From Lysinibacillus telephonicus (GTDB taxonomy: Bacteria > Bacillota > Bacilli > Bacillales_A > Planococcaceae): a stretch of DNA of 47,078 nt. Below, one piece after another: positions 1-7,575 of the stretch (its first letter is position 1; every line of letters starts with the position of its first letter). A model generated the notes under the pieces. It had not been told where the DNA came from and made no database searches. It was given only the letters and a program-made list of their open reading frames with translations. The translations under genes and the position numbers were made by a program. The DNA lies in NCBI RefSeq assembly GCF_003966145.1, contig NZ_RXNR01000030.1, forward strand, positions 1 through 47,078. Reading direction: 5' to 3'.

Positions 1-324
1 TAATTGTAAATAAATTTCCAAATGGATGGGGACACCTTTGATTGGGTATTTACTTTTTTGCCTCTAAACAGGGAAGGTGAGTAAACTGAAAATTATGACA
101 CTATTTATGCAACACTAGTGACATCACATTGAAAAAATAATTTTATTCAATAATTTTTTGAACTTTCAGTATAATATTGTTTGACACTTCAAGTTCATGC
201 TCATTAATTGTGGAGGACTGTTTTTCATTTATTTATACTTTTGTTTGAAATTCCACGTTTATACTATAACGATTTTAAAGTAAATCATAAATTATATTAT
301 CTAGAATAAAGGAGGTGTGGATTT
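1..324. other. gene-free AT-rich leader region
   Basis: No convincing coding region was found here on either strand. The only signal I can point to is a match to the sigma-E/sigma-K -10 pattern CATAnnnTA at 286-294, with an AC dinucleotide at 269-270, which would suit the sporulation gene that follows. The rest is AT-rich sequence without a recognisable motif. Confidence 0.4.
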
Positions 325-453
325 ATGGGAGGCTATGATAACAACTATGTAGGTGGAGCTTACGATCGCAAAGACAATAACTTTGCATTAATCGTTGTTC
401 TCTTTATTTTATTAATCATTGTCGGCACTGCATTTATGAAAGATTCCTACTAA
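325..453 (+). CDS. YjcZ family sporulation peptide (42 aa)
   Basis: This gene encodes a 42-residue peptide. It has a polar Gly/Asn/Tyr-rich N-terminus (MGGYDNNYVGG) and then one hydrophobic segment, FALIVVLFILLIIVG, at about residues 20-34. That segment is the hallmark of the YjcZ/SscA family of small spore-coat-associated or sporulation membrane peptides. The start is supported by a strong ribosome binding site, AAAGGAGGTG, at 308-317. A mother-cell-type -10 sequence (CATAnnnTA) lies about 30 bases upstream, and a hairpin terminator follows. The family is usually expressed during sporulation; its molecular role is not well defined. The family call rests on the hydrophobic core and size. Confidence 0.85.
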   Translation: MGGYDNNYVGGAYDRKDNNFALIVVLFILLIIVGTAFMKDSY

Positions 454-515
454 TATTTAACTGAATAAAGAATTCCACCTACCTCTCATGACATCCAAGT
501 TAGATATTAGTTTAC

Positions 516-544
516 AATGACCAGTATTTAACTCTGGTCATTTT
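516..544 (+). terminator. intrinsic terminator after YjcZ peptide
   Basis: The arms ATGACCAG (517-524) and CTGGTCAT (534-541) pair perfectly around a 9-base loop and run into TTTT. Confidence 0.7.
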
Positions 545-663
545 CAGGCTGTTGATAAATCTTTCATACTGCGTTGTATCTGCCGCTGTGTTTTTGATTC
601 AGAGTTAAACTGTTTGATAAGTGTTTTCAAGACAGTTTGGCTAGTTGATTCTAAATAAATTAA

Positions 664-710
664 TGAAAAAAGAGTGTAGACAAATTCAAAATTGACTTTG
701 TCTACACTCT
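664..710 (-). terminator. 14-bp perfect hairpin, terminator-like on minus strand
   Basis: AGAGTGTAGACAAA (671-684) pairs perfectly with TTTGTCTACACTCT (697-710) around a 12-base loop. On the minus strand the stem is followed by a T-run (A-run at 666-670), giving a classic intrinsic terminator shape. No minus-strand gene directly upstream needs it, so it may belong to a lost gene or a transposon remnant. Confidence 0.5.
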
Positions 711-711
711 G

Positions 712-735
712 AAAGCCACTATTAAGTGGCTTTTT
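712..735 (+). terminator. 9-bp hairpin with T tract
   Basis: AAAGCCACT (712-720) pairs perfectly with AGTGGCTTT (725-733) around a 4-base loop, followed by further T residues. It abuts the larger hairpin at 671-710. Confidence 0.5.
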
Positions 736-824
736 ATAATTATGTATGTACATCTGCACAAATGATTTTTGTCTTTCAGTGCCGTCAAAAACAATATAAG
801 AGTTAAAAAAGTATTTAAATTAAG

Positions 825-867
825 AAAAAACCTCGAAAACAAAGGCATTGCCGATGTTTCGAGGTTT
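825..867 (-). terminator. rpsD intrinsic terminator
   Basis: On the minus strand, CCTCGAAA (RNA arm from 864-857) pairs with TTTCGAGG (838-831), followed by a run of T (A-run at 825-830). It sits about 30 bases after the rpsD stop codon. Confidence 0.8.
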
Positions 868-897
868 AGTAAAATACTTCTTATCTTACCAAAAAGA

Positions 898-1500
898 TTA
901 ACGAGAGTAGAACTCAACGATTAATGATTCTTGGATTTCAGCTGATAATTCAGAACGCTCAGGAAGACGTACAAATGTACCTTCTTTTTTGTCAGCGTCA
1001 AATGTTAAATAATCTGGTACGAAGTTGTTTACTTCGATAGCTTCATTTACTACAGCAAGGTTTTGAGATTTTTCACGAAGAGAAATCGTTTGACCTGGTT
1101 TAACGCTGTATGAAGGGATGTCAACGCGTTTGCCATCTACTAAAATGTGACCATGGTTAACTAATTGACGAGCTCCACGACGAGTGCGAGCCAAACCTAA
1201 ACGGTAAACTAAGTTGTCAAGGCGAGTTTCAAGAAGAATCATGAAGTTTTCACCGTGTAGACCTTGTAATTTACCAGCTTTGTTGAATAGGTTTTTAAAT
1301 TGACGTTCAGTCATACCATACATATGACGAAGTTTTTGTTTTTCTTGTAATTGTAAACCATATTCAGATAATTTTTTACGTTGGTTTGGACCGTGTTGAC
1401 CTGGTGCATAAGGGCGTTTTTCTAATTCTTTACCTGTGCCGCTTAAAGAAATACCAAGGCGACGAGACACTTTCCAAGATGGACCTGTATAACGAGACAT
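898..1500 (-). CDS. rpsD: 30S ribosomal protein S4
   Basis: Ribosomal protein S4 (200 aa) binds 16S rRNA early in small-subunit assembly. In bacilli it also represses its own mRNA. The sequence begins [20 protein letters not shown] and contains the S4-type RNA-binding domain at about residues 91-155 (the segment with [12 protein letters not shown] and [13 protein letters not shown]). The length matches the family. AGGAGG sits 8-13 bases before the ATG. Codon use is strongly biased, as expected for a highly expressed gene. The gene is monocistronic, with its own promoter (1796-1824), a leader of nearly 300 nt and a terminator. It is located next to the diguanylate cyclase gene as in B. subtilis. 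Confidence 0.98.
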   Translation of the reverse strand: MSRYTGPSWKVSRRLGISLSGTGKELEKRPYAPGQHGPNQRKKLSEYGLQLQEKQKLRHMYGMTERQFKNLFNKAGKLQGLHGENFMILLETRLDNLVYRLGLARTRRGARQLVNHGHILVDGKRVDIPSYSVKPGQTISLREKSQNLAVVNEAIEVNNFVPDYLTFDADKKEGTFVRLPERSELSAEIQESLIVEFYSR

Positions 1501-1789
1501 AGTTGTCTCCTCCTTTAAATTTGGTTTTTTGCACTGATTGAAACATCAAGTTTCGTATCAGTATTTGTAAAACAAAAACCAGTTGTACCCGACACTTGCA
1601 GTATTTTATTTTCATGTATCTTCGCCCTTGCAGCCGAAAGGGTTACACAATACACCATCTACATAGAAAAGCGGAGAACGAATAAGATAAGCGAAGAACG
1701 TCCGCTAGTCCAACACGTACTGGATCTTTCCTTTGTAGAGGAATAAAATACATGCACAGCTTATACAACTGCTGCGTTTATTTTACACA
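1501..1789 (-). promoter_or_regulatory. structured 5' leader of rpsD, candidate S4 autoregulatory site
   Basis: About 290 nt separate the inferred transcription start from the rpsD ATG. Going 5' to 3' on the minus strand, the leader can form several stems: AGCGGA with TCCGCT; a GC-rich hairpin around CCCTTTCGGCTGCAAGGG; and, just before the ribosome binding site, ACTGAT...ATCAGT enclosing GAAAC...GTTTC. Known B. subtilis rpsD mRNA carries a leader that S4 binds to repress translation. The position and structure fit that role, but I have not matched a specific consensus. The middle (about 1655-1745) may carry a decayed copy of the AAAAGCG repeat. Confidence 0.5.
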
Positions 1790-1795
1790 AAGTCA

Positions 1796-1824
1796 ATTGT
1801 ATTATTTTTTCTAAATAACGTCAA
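1796..1824 (-). promoter_or_regulatory. sigma-A promoter of rpsD
   Basis: On the minus strand, TTGACG (plus 1819-1824) and TACAAT (plus 1796-1801) are separated by exactly 17 bases. Each element matches the sigma-A consensus at five of six positions. Confidence 0.75.
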
Positions 1825-1943
1825 GAAATAATATCATTAATTATTGAGAATTGCATTTAACTAATTGTTAAGTCGAATAATCTTTTATAATATGAAGATA
1901 ATAGTAAAATTAAAACTGAAAAATCCATATTTCCACAATTTTA

Positions 1944-1992
1944 TAGTCATATAGACATGAAAAGTGTATACTTTACTATAAGTTTATAGTAA
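1944..1992 (+). promoter_or_regulatory. candidate dgcP promoter with palindromic operator
   Basis: TAGTCA (1944-1949) and TATACT (1967-1972) are 17 bases apart and resemble a sigma-A promoter with a weak -35. Directly after the -10 lies TTACTATAAGTTTATAGTAA (1973-1992), a perfect inverted repeat with 9-base arms and a 2-base centre. It covers the expected transcription start, a typical place for a repressor. The cognate regulator is unknown. Confidence 0.5.
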
Positions 1993-2025
1993 TTATTTCT
2001 TTAAGATAAAAGAAAAGGTGATTTT

Positions 2026-3897
2026 ATGATAGGGCATCAGCAGACATTAGTTAATATCAAATCTGATTTATTAAACATATGTGTAAGTTCTGTTGATAAG
2101 CATAATAACGAAACTTCTACATTGCTTTATAAGTGCTTAAATCATCATTTCGATATTGATGAATGTTATTTTCTTTTATATGAAGGAGAAAATTTAAAAC
2201 CTTTTAACATAAATCCAACATACGAAATTAATTTTAGCGGAATAGTATGGGGATTGCTGGAATCATATTTTGAACATAAAAGGGTAATAGAAATTCCAGA
2301 GTTTTTAAAAAGTATAAATGAATTTCAACACTTATCTCATATGGCAATGTTAAAGGTTGATCACATTAATATTCGGGGTGTCTTGCTATTGAAGCCTACT
2401 CCAAAATGGTATGCCTTTTCTGAATCTGAGTTTTTTGAAGAATTTATAAAAAGCGTTATAAAAGTAATACACATGTTAAATGAAAATTTGGAAGTTCGTC
2501 AAAACGAAAGCCAGTATAGAAAATTATATAATATGACGGATTTATTCCATTCTACAATGGACATTGATTTGATTTTAGAAAATGTGTTGATAACGATTCA
2601 AGAAAACTTTCCAAATTTTGATGTTGAGTTGATTTTATCTAACGATCAAGATCGTCAAACAAAGGTGCAAATAAAACCTTTCGACTATCTATCAGAGCGT
2701 CCATCAGTAATTGAAGCATTTGTATCGGGTGGAATAACTACAGAATTAGCAGATGATTTAAACCGATGTCTATTAAATGCACCGATAAAAGGACGACAAG
2801 CTATTTATGGTATTTTACAAGTAAGTGCTCCAATTTCTTACACTTTTTCTCCAACACAAAAAGATTTTATTAGAATGCTCGCACATGCGTCAGGGAATGC
2901 ACTGGAAAATGCAAAACTTTATCATCAATCACACCGGTTAATCAGTGATTTACAGTTAATAAATGAAACCTCGCATCGTTTAAATATGAAGTTAGATATT
3001 AATGAGATGTTTATGTTTCTTCAAAAACAATTAATGAAATCATTCCAGCCAATGGAACTTTGCTTTGTTTTCAAAGAAAAAAATGAATTTAAACTTACCG
3101 AAGCATCGACAAAATTATTTAAATCAGATGAAGGAAAGCTTTACATAGATCATGTAACGAAGCATTTTGAAAACAGTCAAGATTCTTTGTTTATAGCAGA
3201 TTTTAGTCGTCTTATTTCGCAAGAAGTTCATTATAAATCATTAATGGCTATTCCGATGGTTGTTGAACAGCATATAAATGGATTTAGCATCGTACTGCAT
3301 CGCGATTCGTACTTTTTCTCGTTTGATAGTTTTAAACTAATGCAATCATTGATTCACCACTCTTCACTAGCAATTGCCAATTCTATACTTCGAAATCAAT
3401 TGCAAGAAATGGTAGACCATGATCATTTAACAAGATTATATGCTCGTAGTTATTTAGATAAGTTTGTGGAAAAAGCATTGCAAAATGATGATTCAGGAAT
3501 GTTCTTGCTCATTGATATAGACAATTTCAAATTGATTAATGATACGTATGGGCATCAAGTTGGAGATGAAATATTAATACAAATTGGCGAGCAGCTAATC
3601 AATATTATTGGAACACGTGGAATATGTGCTCGTTGGGGTGGAGAAGAAATGGCAGTGTATGTCCCGAATATCTTAAATGATGAGGCAATTAAGCTTTCAA
3701 AGCATATTGTTGAAGCTATACCAGAGACTACAGATCCAAAGGTTACTATTTCTGCTGGGTTAATCACTTGGAAAAAGCAGCAGCCTCTCGAATTCCAATC
3801 CATCTTTTTACAAGCAGATATGGCATTATATAACGCGAAAAATAATGGTAAAAATCAAGTTTGTGTCTTTGACGAATCTATGTTATTTCAGTCATAA
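2026..3897 (+). CDS. dgcP: GAF-GGDEF diguanylate cyclase, DgcP/YtrP-like
   Basis: This 623-aa cytosolic protein is predicted to make the second messenger cyclic di-GMP from two GTP. It has no membrane segment. The N-terminal 450 residues look like tandem GAF-type sensor modules (roughly 20-150, 170-300 and 310-450). A GGDEF domain follows at about 465-620. The metal-binding aspartates are in LIDIDNF (D497, D499) and the active-site loop is GGEEM at 538-542, where Glu for Asp is tolerated in active enzymes. The inhibitory RxxD site is absent: the matching position reads RGIC. The ATG is preceded by AAAAGGTGA. The position beside rpsD and the ytsP homologue matches B. subtilis ytrP (dgcP). A strong bidirectional terminator follows. 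Confidence 0.85.
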   Translation: MIGHQQTLVNIKSDLLNICVSSVDKHNNETSTLLYKCLNHHFDIDECYFLLYEGENLKPFNINPTYEINFSGIVWGLLESYFEHKRVIEIPEFLKSINEFQHLSHMAMLKVDHINIRGVLLLKPTPKWYAFSESEFFEEFIKSVIKVIHMLNENLEVRQNESQYRKLYNMTDLFHSTMDIDLILENVLITIQENFPNFDVELILSNDQDRQTKVQIKPFDYLSERPSVIEAFVSGGITTELADDLNRCLLNAPIKGRQAIYGILQVSAPISYTFSPTQKDFIRMLAHASGNALENAKLYHQSHRLISDLQLINETSHRLNMKLDINEMFMFLQKQLMKSFQPMELCFVFKEKNEFKLTEASTKLFKSDEGKLYIDHVTKHFENSQDSLFIADFSRLISQEVHYKSLMAIPMVVEQHINGFSIVLHRDSYFFSFDSFKLMQSLIHHSSLAIANSILRNQLQEMVDHDHLTRLYARSYLDKFVEKALQNDDSGMFLLIDIDNFKLINDTYGHQVGDEILIQIGEQLINIIGTRGICARWGGEEMAVYVPNILNDEAIKLSKHIVEAIPETTDPKVTISAGLITWKKQQPLEFQSIFLQADMALYNAKNNGKNQVCVFDESMLFQS

Positions 3898-3963
3898 AAA
3901 AACTTACTGCACTCTATTTAGGAGAAAATGTCTTCTTCCAAATAGATGCAGTAAGTTTTTTAT
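3896..3963. terminator. bidirectional terminator between dgcP and fRMsr gene
   Basis: AAAAAACTTACTGCA pairs with TGCAGTAAGTTTTTT, and the stem is extended by TCTATTT with AAATAGA. The flanking A and T runs allow termination in both directions, as suits two convergent genes. Confidence 0.85.
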
Positions 3964-4019
3964 TTCAGATTAAGAAAGTCGATTGAACGAACCGAGTTTT
4001 ATACGCTTGATATAGTTTG

Positions 4020-4499
4020 TTAAATATATTTAATTAATGTTTCAACAAACAGCTCCAACCCTTTTTGATCCTCTGAAGAAAAGCGTCCTTTTATTGGGCT
4101 ATCAATATCAAGTACACCAATAACTTCACCATCTTTAGTTAAAGGAATTACGATTTCAGAATTTGATGCAGAATCACAAGCAATATGACCTGGGAATGCA
4201 TGCACATCCTCAACAACAATCGTTTCATTTTTTGATACCGCTGTACCACAAACGCCTCGTCCCATAGGGATTCGAACACATGCTGGGAGCCCTTGGAATG
4301 GTCCTAAGACAAGTTCGCCATTTTGCATTAAATAAAAACCAACCCAATTAATATTATCTAAAAATTGATTTAGTAATGCAGATGCATTGCTTAAATTTGC
4401 AATTTTGTTCGTTTCTCCATCAAGTAAAGCAGCTAATTGTTTTGATAATGTATTGTATTGATCTAAAACTGATCCTTCATAATTAATTTTTGTAAACAT
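4020..4499 (-). CDS. free methionine-(R)-sulfoxide reductase, GAF-domain (YtsP)
   Basis: This 159-aa protein is a single GAF domain of the fRMsr type, which reduces free L-methionine-(R)-sulfoxide using cysteine chemistry. The three cysteines of the family are present at residues 74 (LPACVR), 84 (GRGVCG) and 108 (HIACDS). Their spacing of 10 and 24 residues is the same as the catalytic set of E. coli fRMsr (84, 94, 118). Other conserved segments are NWVGFYL near residue 51 and GVLDIDSP near 128. The ATG has GGAGGT upstream. The 3' end faces dgcP; the upstream neighbour hisJ is on the same strand 20 bases away, so the two may share a transcript. It corresponds to B. subtilis YtsP. Confidence 0.92.
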   Translation of the reverse strand: MFTKINYEGSVLDQYNTLSKQLAALLDGETNKIANLSNASALLNQFLDNINWVGFYLMQNGELVLGPFQGLPACVRIPMGRGVCGTAVSKNETIVVEDVHAFPGHIACDSASNSEIVIPLTKDGEVIGVLDIDSPIKGRFSSEDQKGLELFVETLIKYI

Positions 4500-4519
4500 C
4501 TTTTACCTCCAAGGAAAAT

Positions 4520-5311
4520 TTATTTAAAAATAGTTTCATAATGTTGGTGCAAATCTTTCACAGAGTGTGCATCTGAGCCGAAAACAAGCGGCAATGAAAT
4601 AGATTGAGCATAGTCGATCAAATGCAGTGGTGGATAAGGTTCATTGCAATAAGATTTACTTAGGCCAGCACTATTTACGTCTAATTCATAACCTTTTTCT
4701 TTCATATGATTTAACACTTCTATAATTCTATCATCATCCTGAATTTTTTCGCCATGAGCAAGCTGAAATTTATGAATTAGTGTAGGGTGGCCAATTCTTT
4801 TAGGTTTAAAGTATCCTAAATTGGCATCAATCGATTTTAACACAGTATCGTAATATAAGTTGTATAAAGCTTCTATACCGCCCACTTTTTGAGCAAAATC
4901 CAAATAAACTTCTTTTGAAAAGTCTATGCATGTATATGTATCATTAAATTTTAAGAAGTGTACAGATAATATTGCATCATCTAAAAGAGGACCAACAATA
5001 TCGAGCAATGCGCGTGTTTCTGTCTCATAGCCGACTATATAATCTACCTCTAAACCAATCTTTATTGTAATATCCTTTGCATAGTCAGCTTTTAACTGCT
5101 TTAATTTTTCAATATATGCGGTTAAAAGTTTTGGATTCATTCCACTATCCTTATCAGGAGTAGGATCTACAAAATTTGTCGGTAGTGGGGCATGCTCGGT
5201 AAAGGTAATTTGGGAAAAATTATTGTCGATTGCTTTTTCGATATATTTTTCAAAAGGATCAGTAGTGCCATGTGGACAAAAAGGCGTATGAATATGACCA
5301 TCTTTTTTCAA
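4520..5311 (-). CDS. hisJ: histidinol-phosphatase, PHP family (HisJ)
   Basis: This protein (263 aa with the start chosen here) is a PHP-fold metal-dependent phosphatase. It is related to B. subtilis HisJ (YtvP), which removes phosphate from histidinol phosphate in histidine synthesis. Metal-binding motifs are visible in order: DGHIHTPFCPHG at the N-terminus, FTEHAPLP, GLEVDYI, SVHFL, GHPTLIHKF and FGSDAH. I place the start at TTG 5311-5309, because a GGAGG (5320-5324) lies 8 bases upstream. A longer frame would start at a TTG (5326) that overlaps this ribosome binding site. The gene diverges from ezrA. Broader PHP phosphatases could act on other substrates, so the exact substrate is inferred from family and gene order. 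Confidence 0.88.
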   Translation of the reverse strand: MKKDGHIHTPFCPHGTTDPFEKYIEKAIDNNFSQITFTEHAPLPTNFVDPTPDKDSGMNPKLLTAYIEKLKQLKADYAKDITIKIGLEVDYIVGYETETRALLDIVGPLLDDAILSVHFLKFNDTYTCIDFSKEVYLDFAQKVGGIEALYNLYYDTVLKSIDANLGYFKPKRIGHPTLIHKFQLAHGEKIQDDDRIIEVLNHMKEKGYELDVNSAGLSKSYCNEPYPPLHLIDYAQSISLPLVFGSDAHSVKDLHQHYETIFK

Positions 5312-5445
5312 AATCCGAACCTCCAATTCATTTATATTACTTCACTTTAGCAAAAAACCTTTATTTTTTTAAACAAAATATAAAAAACATGGTATATTAT
5401 AGTTACAAAATAGCCAATGCAGTGATAAGGAATAGGGGGCTTACG

Positions 5446-7155
5446 ATGAAGTATATCATCATTATTGTCATCGTACTATTAGCATTATTTTTTGTAGGGT
5501 TGTTTACCCGACGTAAACATACTGCTATTATACAGCGACTTGAAAATGAAAAAATGCAAATCCAGCATTATCCTATATTTGAGGAGCTAACAAAAGTAAA
5601 AGCTTTAAATATGAACGGTCAAACAGAAGAAATGTTTGAACATTGGCGGAATATGTGGACAGAAGTAATCGATGTTCATGTAATCAAAATTGATTCTATG
5701 CTTTTTGATGCTGAAGAATACATAGATCGCTTTAAATTTAAAAAAGCAACGCATGTTGAACGTGAAATCGAACAGTATATTGAAAAATGCGAGCAAAGTA
5801 AAAATCAAATTATACATGAATTAGATGAATTAATTGGCAGTGAAGAAAAAAATAGAATTGAAATTGAACAACTAAAAGAACAATATCGTTCTGCACGCAA
5901 AACATTATTAGCGCATCAATATTCCTTTGGCCCTGCTTTAAGTTCCTTAGAAAAATTAGTAGAACAAATTACGCCGAAATTCGATGAATTTGTTAACCTT
6001 ACACAAGAAGGGAACTACTTGCAAGCGAGAGAAATAGTTCTTGCACTAAATAGTGAATCTCAAAATTTGTTCCACCTGTTGAATGAAGTTCCGACATTAT
6101 TAACTGAAATTCAAACAAAAATTCCAAACGCTATACATGAATTAAGAAATGGCCAAAGGGAAATGGAAGAGCAATCTTTTTACTTGCGCCATTTAGAGCT
6201 TACAGAGTATTTAGATAAACTTGAAGCTGAATTAGAAACTTTGAAAAAGCAATTAGCAAATCTTGAAGTATCGATAGTAGCGCCCCGTATCGAGGAAATA
6301 AATGATGAAATTGAACATTACTATGATTTGCTTGAAAAAGAAGTACTTGCAAAAAATTATGTTGATAAAAATTGCGACCATACATTTACTTCATTAAATG
6401 AAGTATTGAAAGTAACAAAAGAAGTAAGTAATGAAACAGTTTATGTTCAAAATAGCTATCATTTATCTGAAAAGGAAGCTGAAATTCCTAAACTTGGATT
6501 GAAGCAACTTGAAGTAATTCAAAAAAGATATGAATTATTAGTATCACGGGTGCGTGAAGAGAAATCCGCATATTCAAGTTTGCAAGAAGAATTAATTGAA
6601 ATTAGCGAAGAAATTGAACGCATTAAAGACGAGCAAGAGCAATTCTCTAATCGATTGAAAAATTTACGAATCGATGAAAATAAAGCAAGAGCTCAGCTGG
6701 ATTCTCTGCGAAAGCTTTTACAAGATACAGATCGTCAACTAAATAAAGCAAATATACCTGGAATTCCAGAAGAAATGGATGCTCGTATTGAAGAAGCGGA
6801 GGAGCAATTGTTTATAGTAATGCAAAGTCTTCAGGAAGTTCCATTAAATATGCATCTAGTTCATAGTAATTTGCAAAATGCTGAAAAATGCATTCAAGAA
6901 GTAAATAGTCATGCAAAAGAAATGATTGAGAATGTTATGCTTATTGAAAGAATGATTCAATATGGAAATCGCTATCGTGCAACGAATCAGCGTGTACACC
7001 AGTTGTTGCTTGATGCAGAAGAAGCGTTCCATCAGTATCGTTACATAAAAGCATTAGAGGATGCAGCAGCAGCAGTTGAAGCAGCAGAACCAGGTGCTAT
7101 TAAACGAATTGAAGAACTTGTTCAAGAAGAAATGTATGAAAAATCACAAAGCTAG
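5446..7155 (+). CDS. ezrA: septation ring formation regulator EzrA
   Basis: EzrA (569 aa) is a membrane-anchored cell division protein that binds FtsZ, prevents extra Z-rings and helps recruit the division machinery. There is a single N-terminal membrane segment (about residues 2-19, MKYIIIIVIVLLALFF). A positively charged turn (TRRKH) follows, and then a long cytoplasmic region of spectrin-like coiled coils. Near the C-terminus the conserved QNR patch region reads IQYGNRYRATNQRV, which in B. subtilis is needed for mid-cell localisation. The start ATG at 5446 has AGGGGGC upstream and gives a length close to the 562 aa of B. subtilis. An in-frame extension upstream lacks a ribosome binding site and would bury the membrane anchor. 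Confidence 0.96.
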   Translation: MKYIIIIVIVLLALFFVGLFTRRKHTAIIQRLENEKMQIQHYPIFEELTKVKALNMNGQTEEMFEHWRNMWTEVIDVHVIKIDSMLFDAEEYIDRFKFKKATHVEREIEQYIEKCEQSKNQIIHELDELIGSEEKNRIEIEQLKEQYRSARKTLLAHQYSFGPALSSLEKLVEQITPKFDEFVNLTQEGNYLQAREIVLALNSESQNLFHLLNEVPTLLTEIQTKIPNAIHELRNGQREMEEQSFYLRHLELTEYLDKLEAELETLKKQLANLEVSIVAPRIEEINDEIEHYYDLLEKEVLAKNYVDKNCDHTFTSLNEVLKVTKEVSNETVYVQNSYHLSEKEAEIPKLGLKQLEVIQKRYELLVSRVREEKSAYSSLQEELIEISEEIERIKDEQEQFSNRLKNLRIDENKARAQLDSLRKLLQDTDRQLNKANIPGIPEEMDARIEEAEEQLFIVMQSLQEVPLNMHLVHSNLQNAEKCIQEVNSHAKEMIENVMLIERMIQYGNRYRATNQRVHQLLLDAEEAFHQYRYIKALEDAAAAVEAAEPGAIKRIEELVQEEMYEKSQS

Positions 7156-7193
7156 TTAGTATACGACTATTGACAAAGACGTTATAATATAAG

Positions 7194-7383
7194 AAAAGCG
7201 CAAGCGATGGTCGACAATAACGCCACGTCCCGGTTCTGCGGTTGTGCTTTCGTCAATTGCTGTTGTGGCAGTGTCAATACTTGTACCTCATGCTCATCGT
7301 AAGCCTTGGATTGAAAGCACCTTTGCAGCTTTTATCGGAGGGCAGAACGCGACTTCGAGGGGCTTGGTGCTTACACTAGACAT
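7194..7383 (+). repeat. GC-rich intergenic repeat, family A (copy 1)
   Basis: This copy begins with AAAAGCGCAAGCG and ends with the complement of the GTCTAG end (CTAGACA). Within it are the shared blocks GGACGTGGCG (on the complement), AAAGCTGCAAAGGTGCTTTC (on the complement) and CGAGGGGCTTGG. It differs from the other copies by an extra central segment. It lies between ezrA and the cysteine desulfurase gene and has no coding potential. Confidence 0.7.
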
Positions 7384-7394
7384 TATTCAAAATA

Positions 7395-7549
7395 AGAATT
7401 AAGGGGCTGTCCAGAAAGTAGAATTTCTGAACAGCCTTTACTTTGTTAACAAGATAGTACTTAAATGTATTTTCTTGGAATGGCCGAAAACATCGTCATC
7501 TTTGTGCAAAGGGAGACATCCCATAATTTTTGGACGGCCCCATTCTTAT
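7395..7549. mobile_element. possible MITE with terminal inverted repeats
   Basis: GGGGCTGTCCAGAAA (7403-7417) and TTTTTGGACGGCCCC (7527-7541) are inverted repeats matching at 13 of 15 positions. Outside them ATAAGAAT and ATTCTTAT extend the symmetry. The GGGGCTGTCC end is common at termini of Firmicutes insertion sequences. The interior (about 110 bp) has no reading frame of note. The left end also folds into a hairpin (GGCTGTCCAGAAA with TTTCTGAACAGCC) that could act as a terminator. No target duplication is evident. Confidence 0.45.
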
Positions 7550-7575
7550 AAAGTAAAAAAGAAAGTAGGATACCA

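Larger units (their letters stand above)
454..897. other. intergenic region with hairpins, no clear gene
   Basis: This stretch separates the YjcZ peptide from rpsD. It holds the YjcZ terminator, two adjacent perfect hairpins (671-710 and 712-733), and the rpsD terminator. A minus-strand reading frame of 71 codons (544-759) runs through both hairpins. It has no recognisable domain and no good ribosome binding site, so I do not call it a gene. It could be the tail of a decayed mobile element. Confidence 0.4.

Noticed and set aside
544-759. 71-codon minus-strand frame near the YjcZ gene
   Set aside because: It runs through two perfect hairpins, lacks a ribosome binding site and shows no domain; noted only as a possible mobile element relic.
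5312-5326. Upstream TTG start for hisJ
   Set aside because: It overlaps the GGAGG that serves the downstream TTG, and adds residues before the conserved PHP motif.
7170-7188. TTGACA and TATAAT downstream of ezrA
   Set aside because: They are only 7 bases apart, far too close to form a sigma-A promoter.
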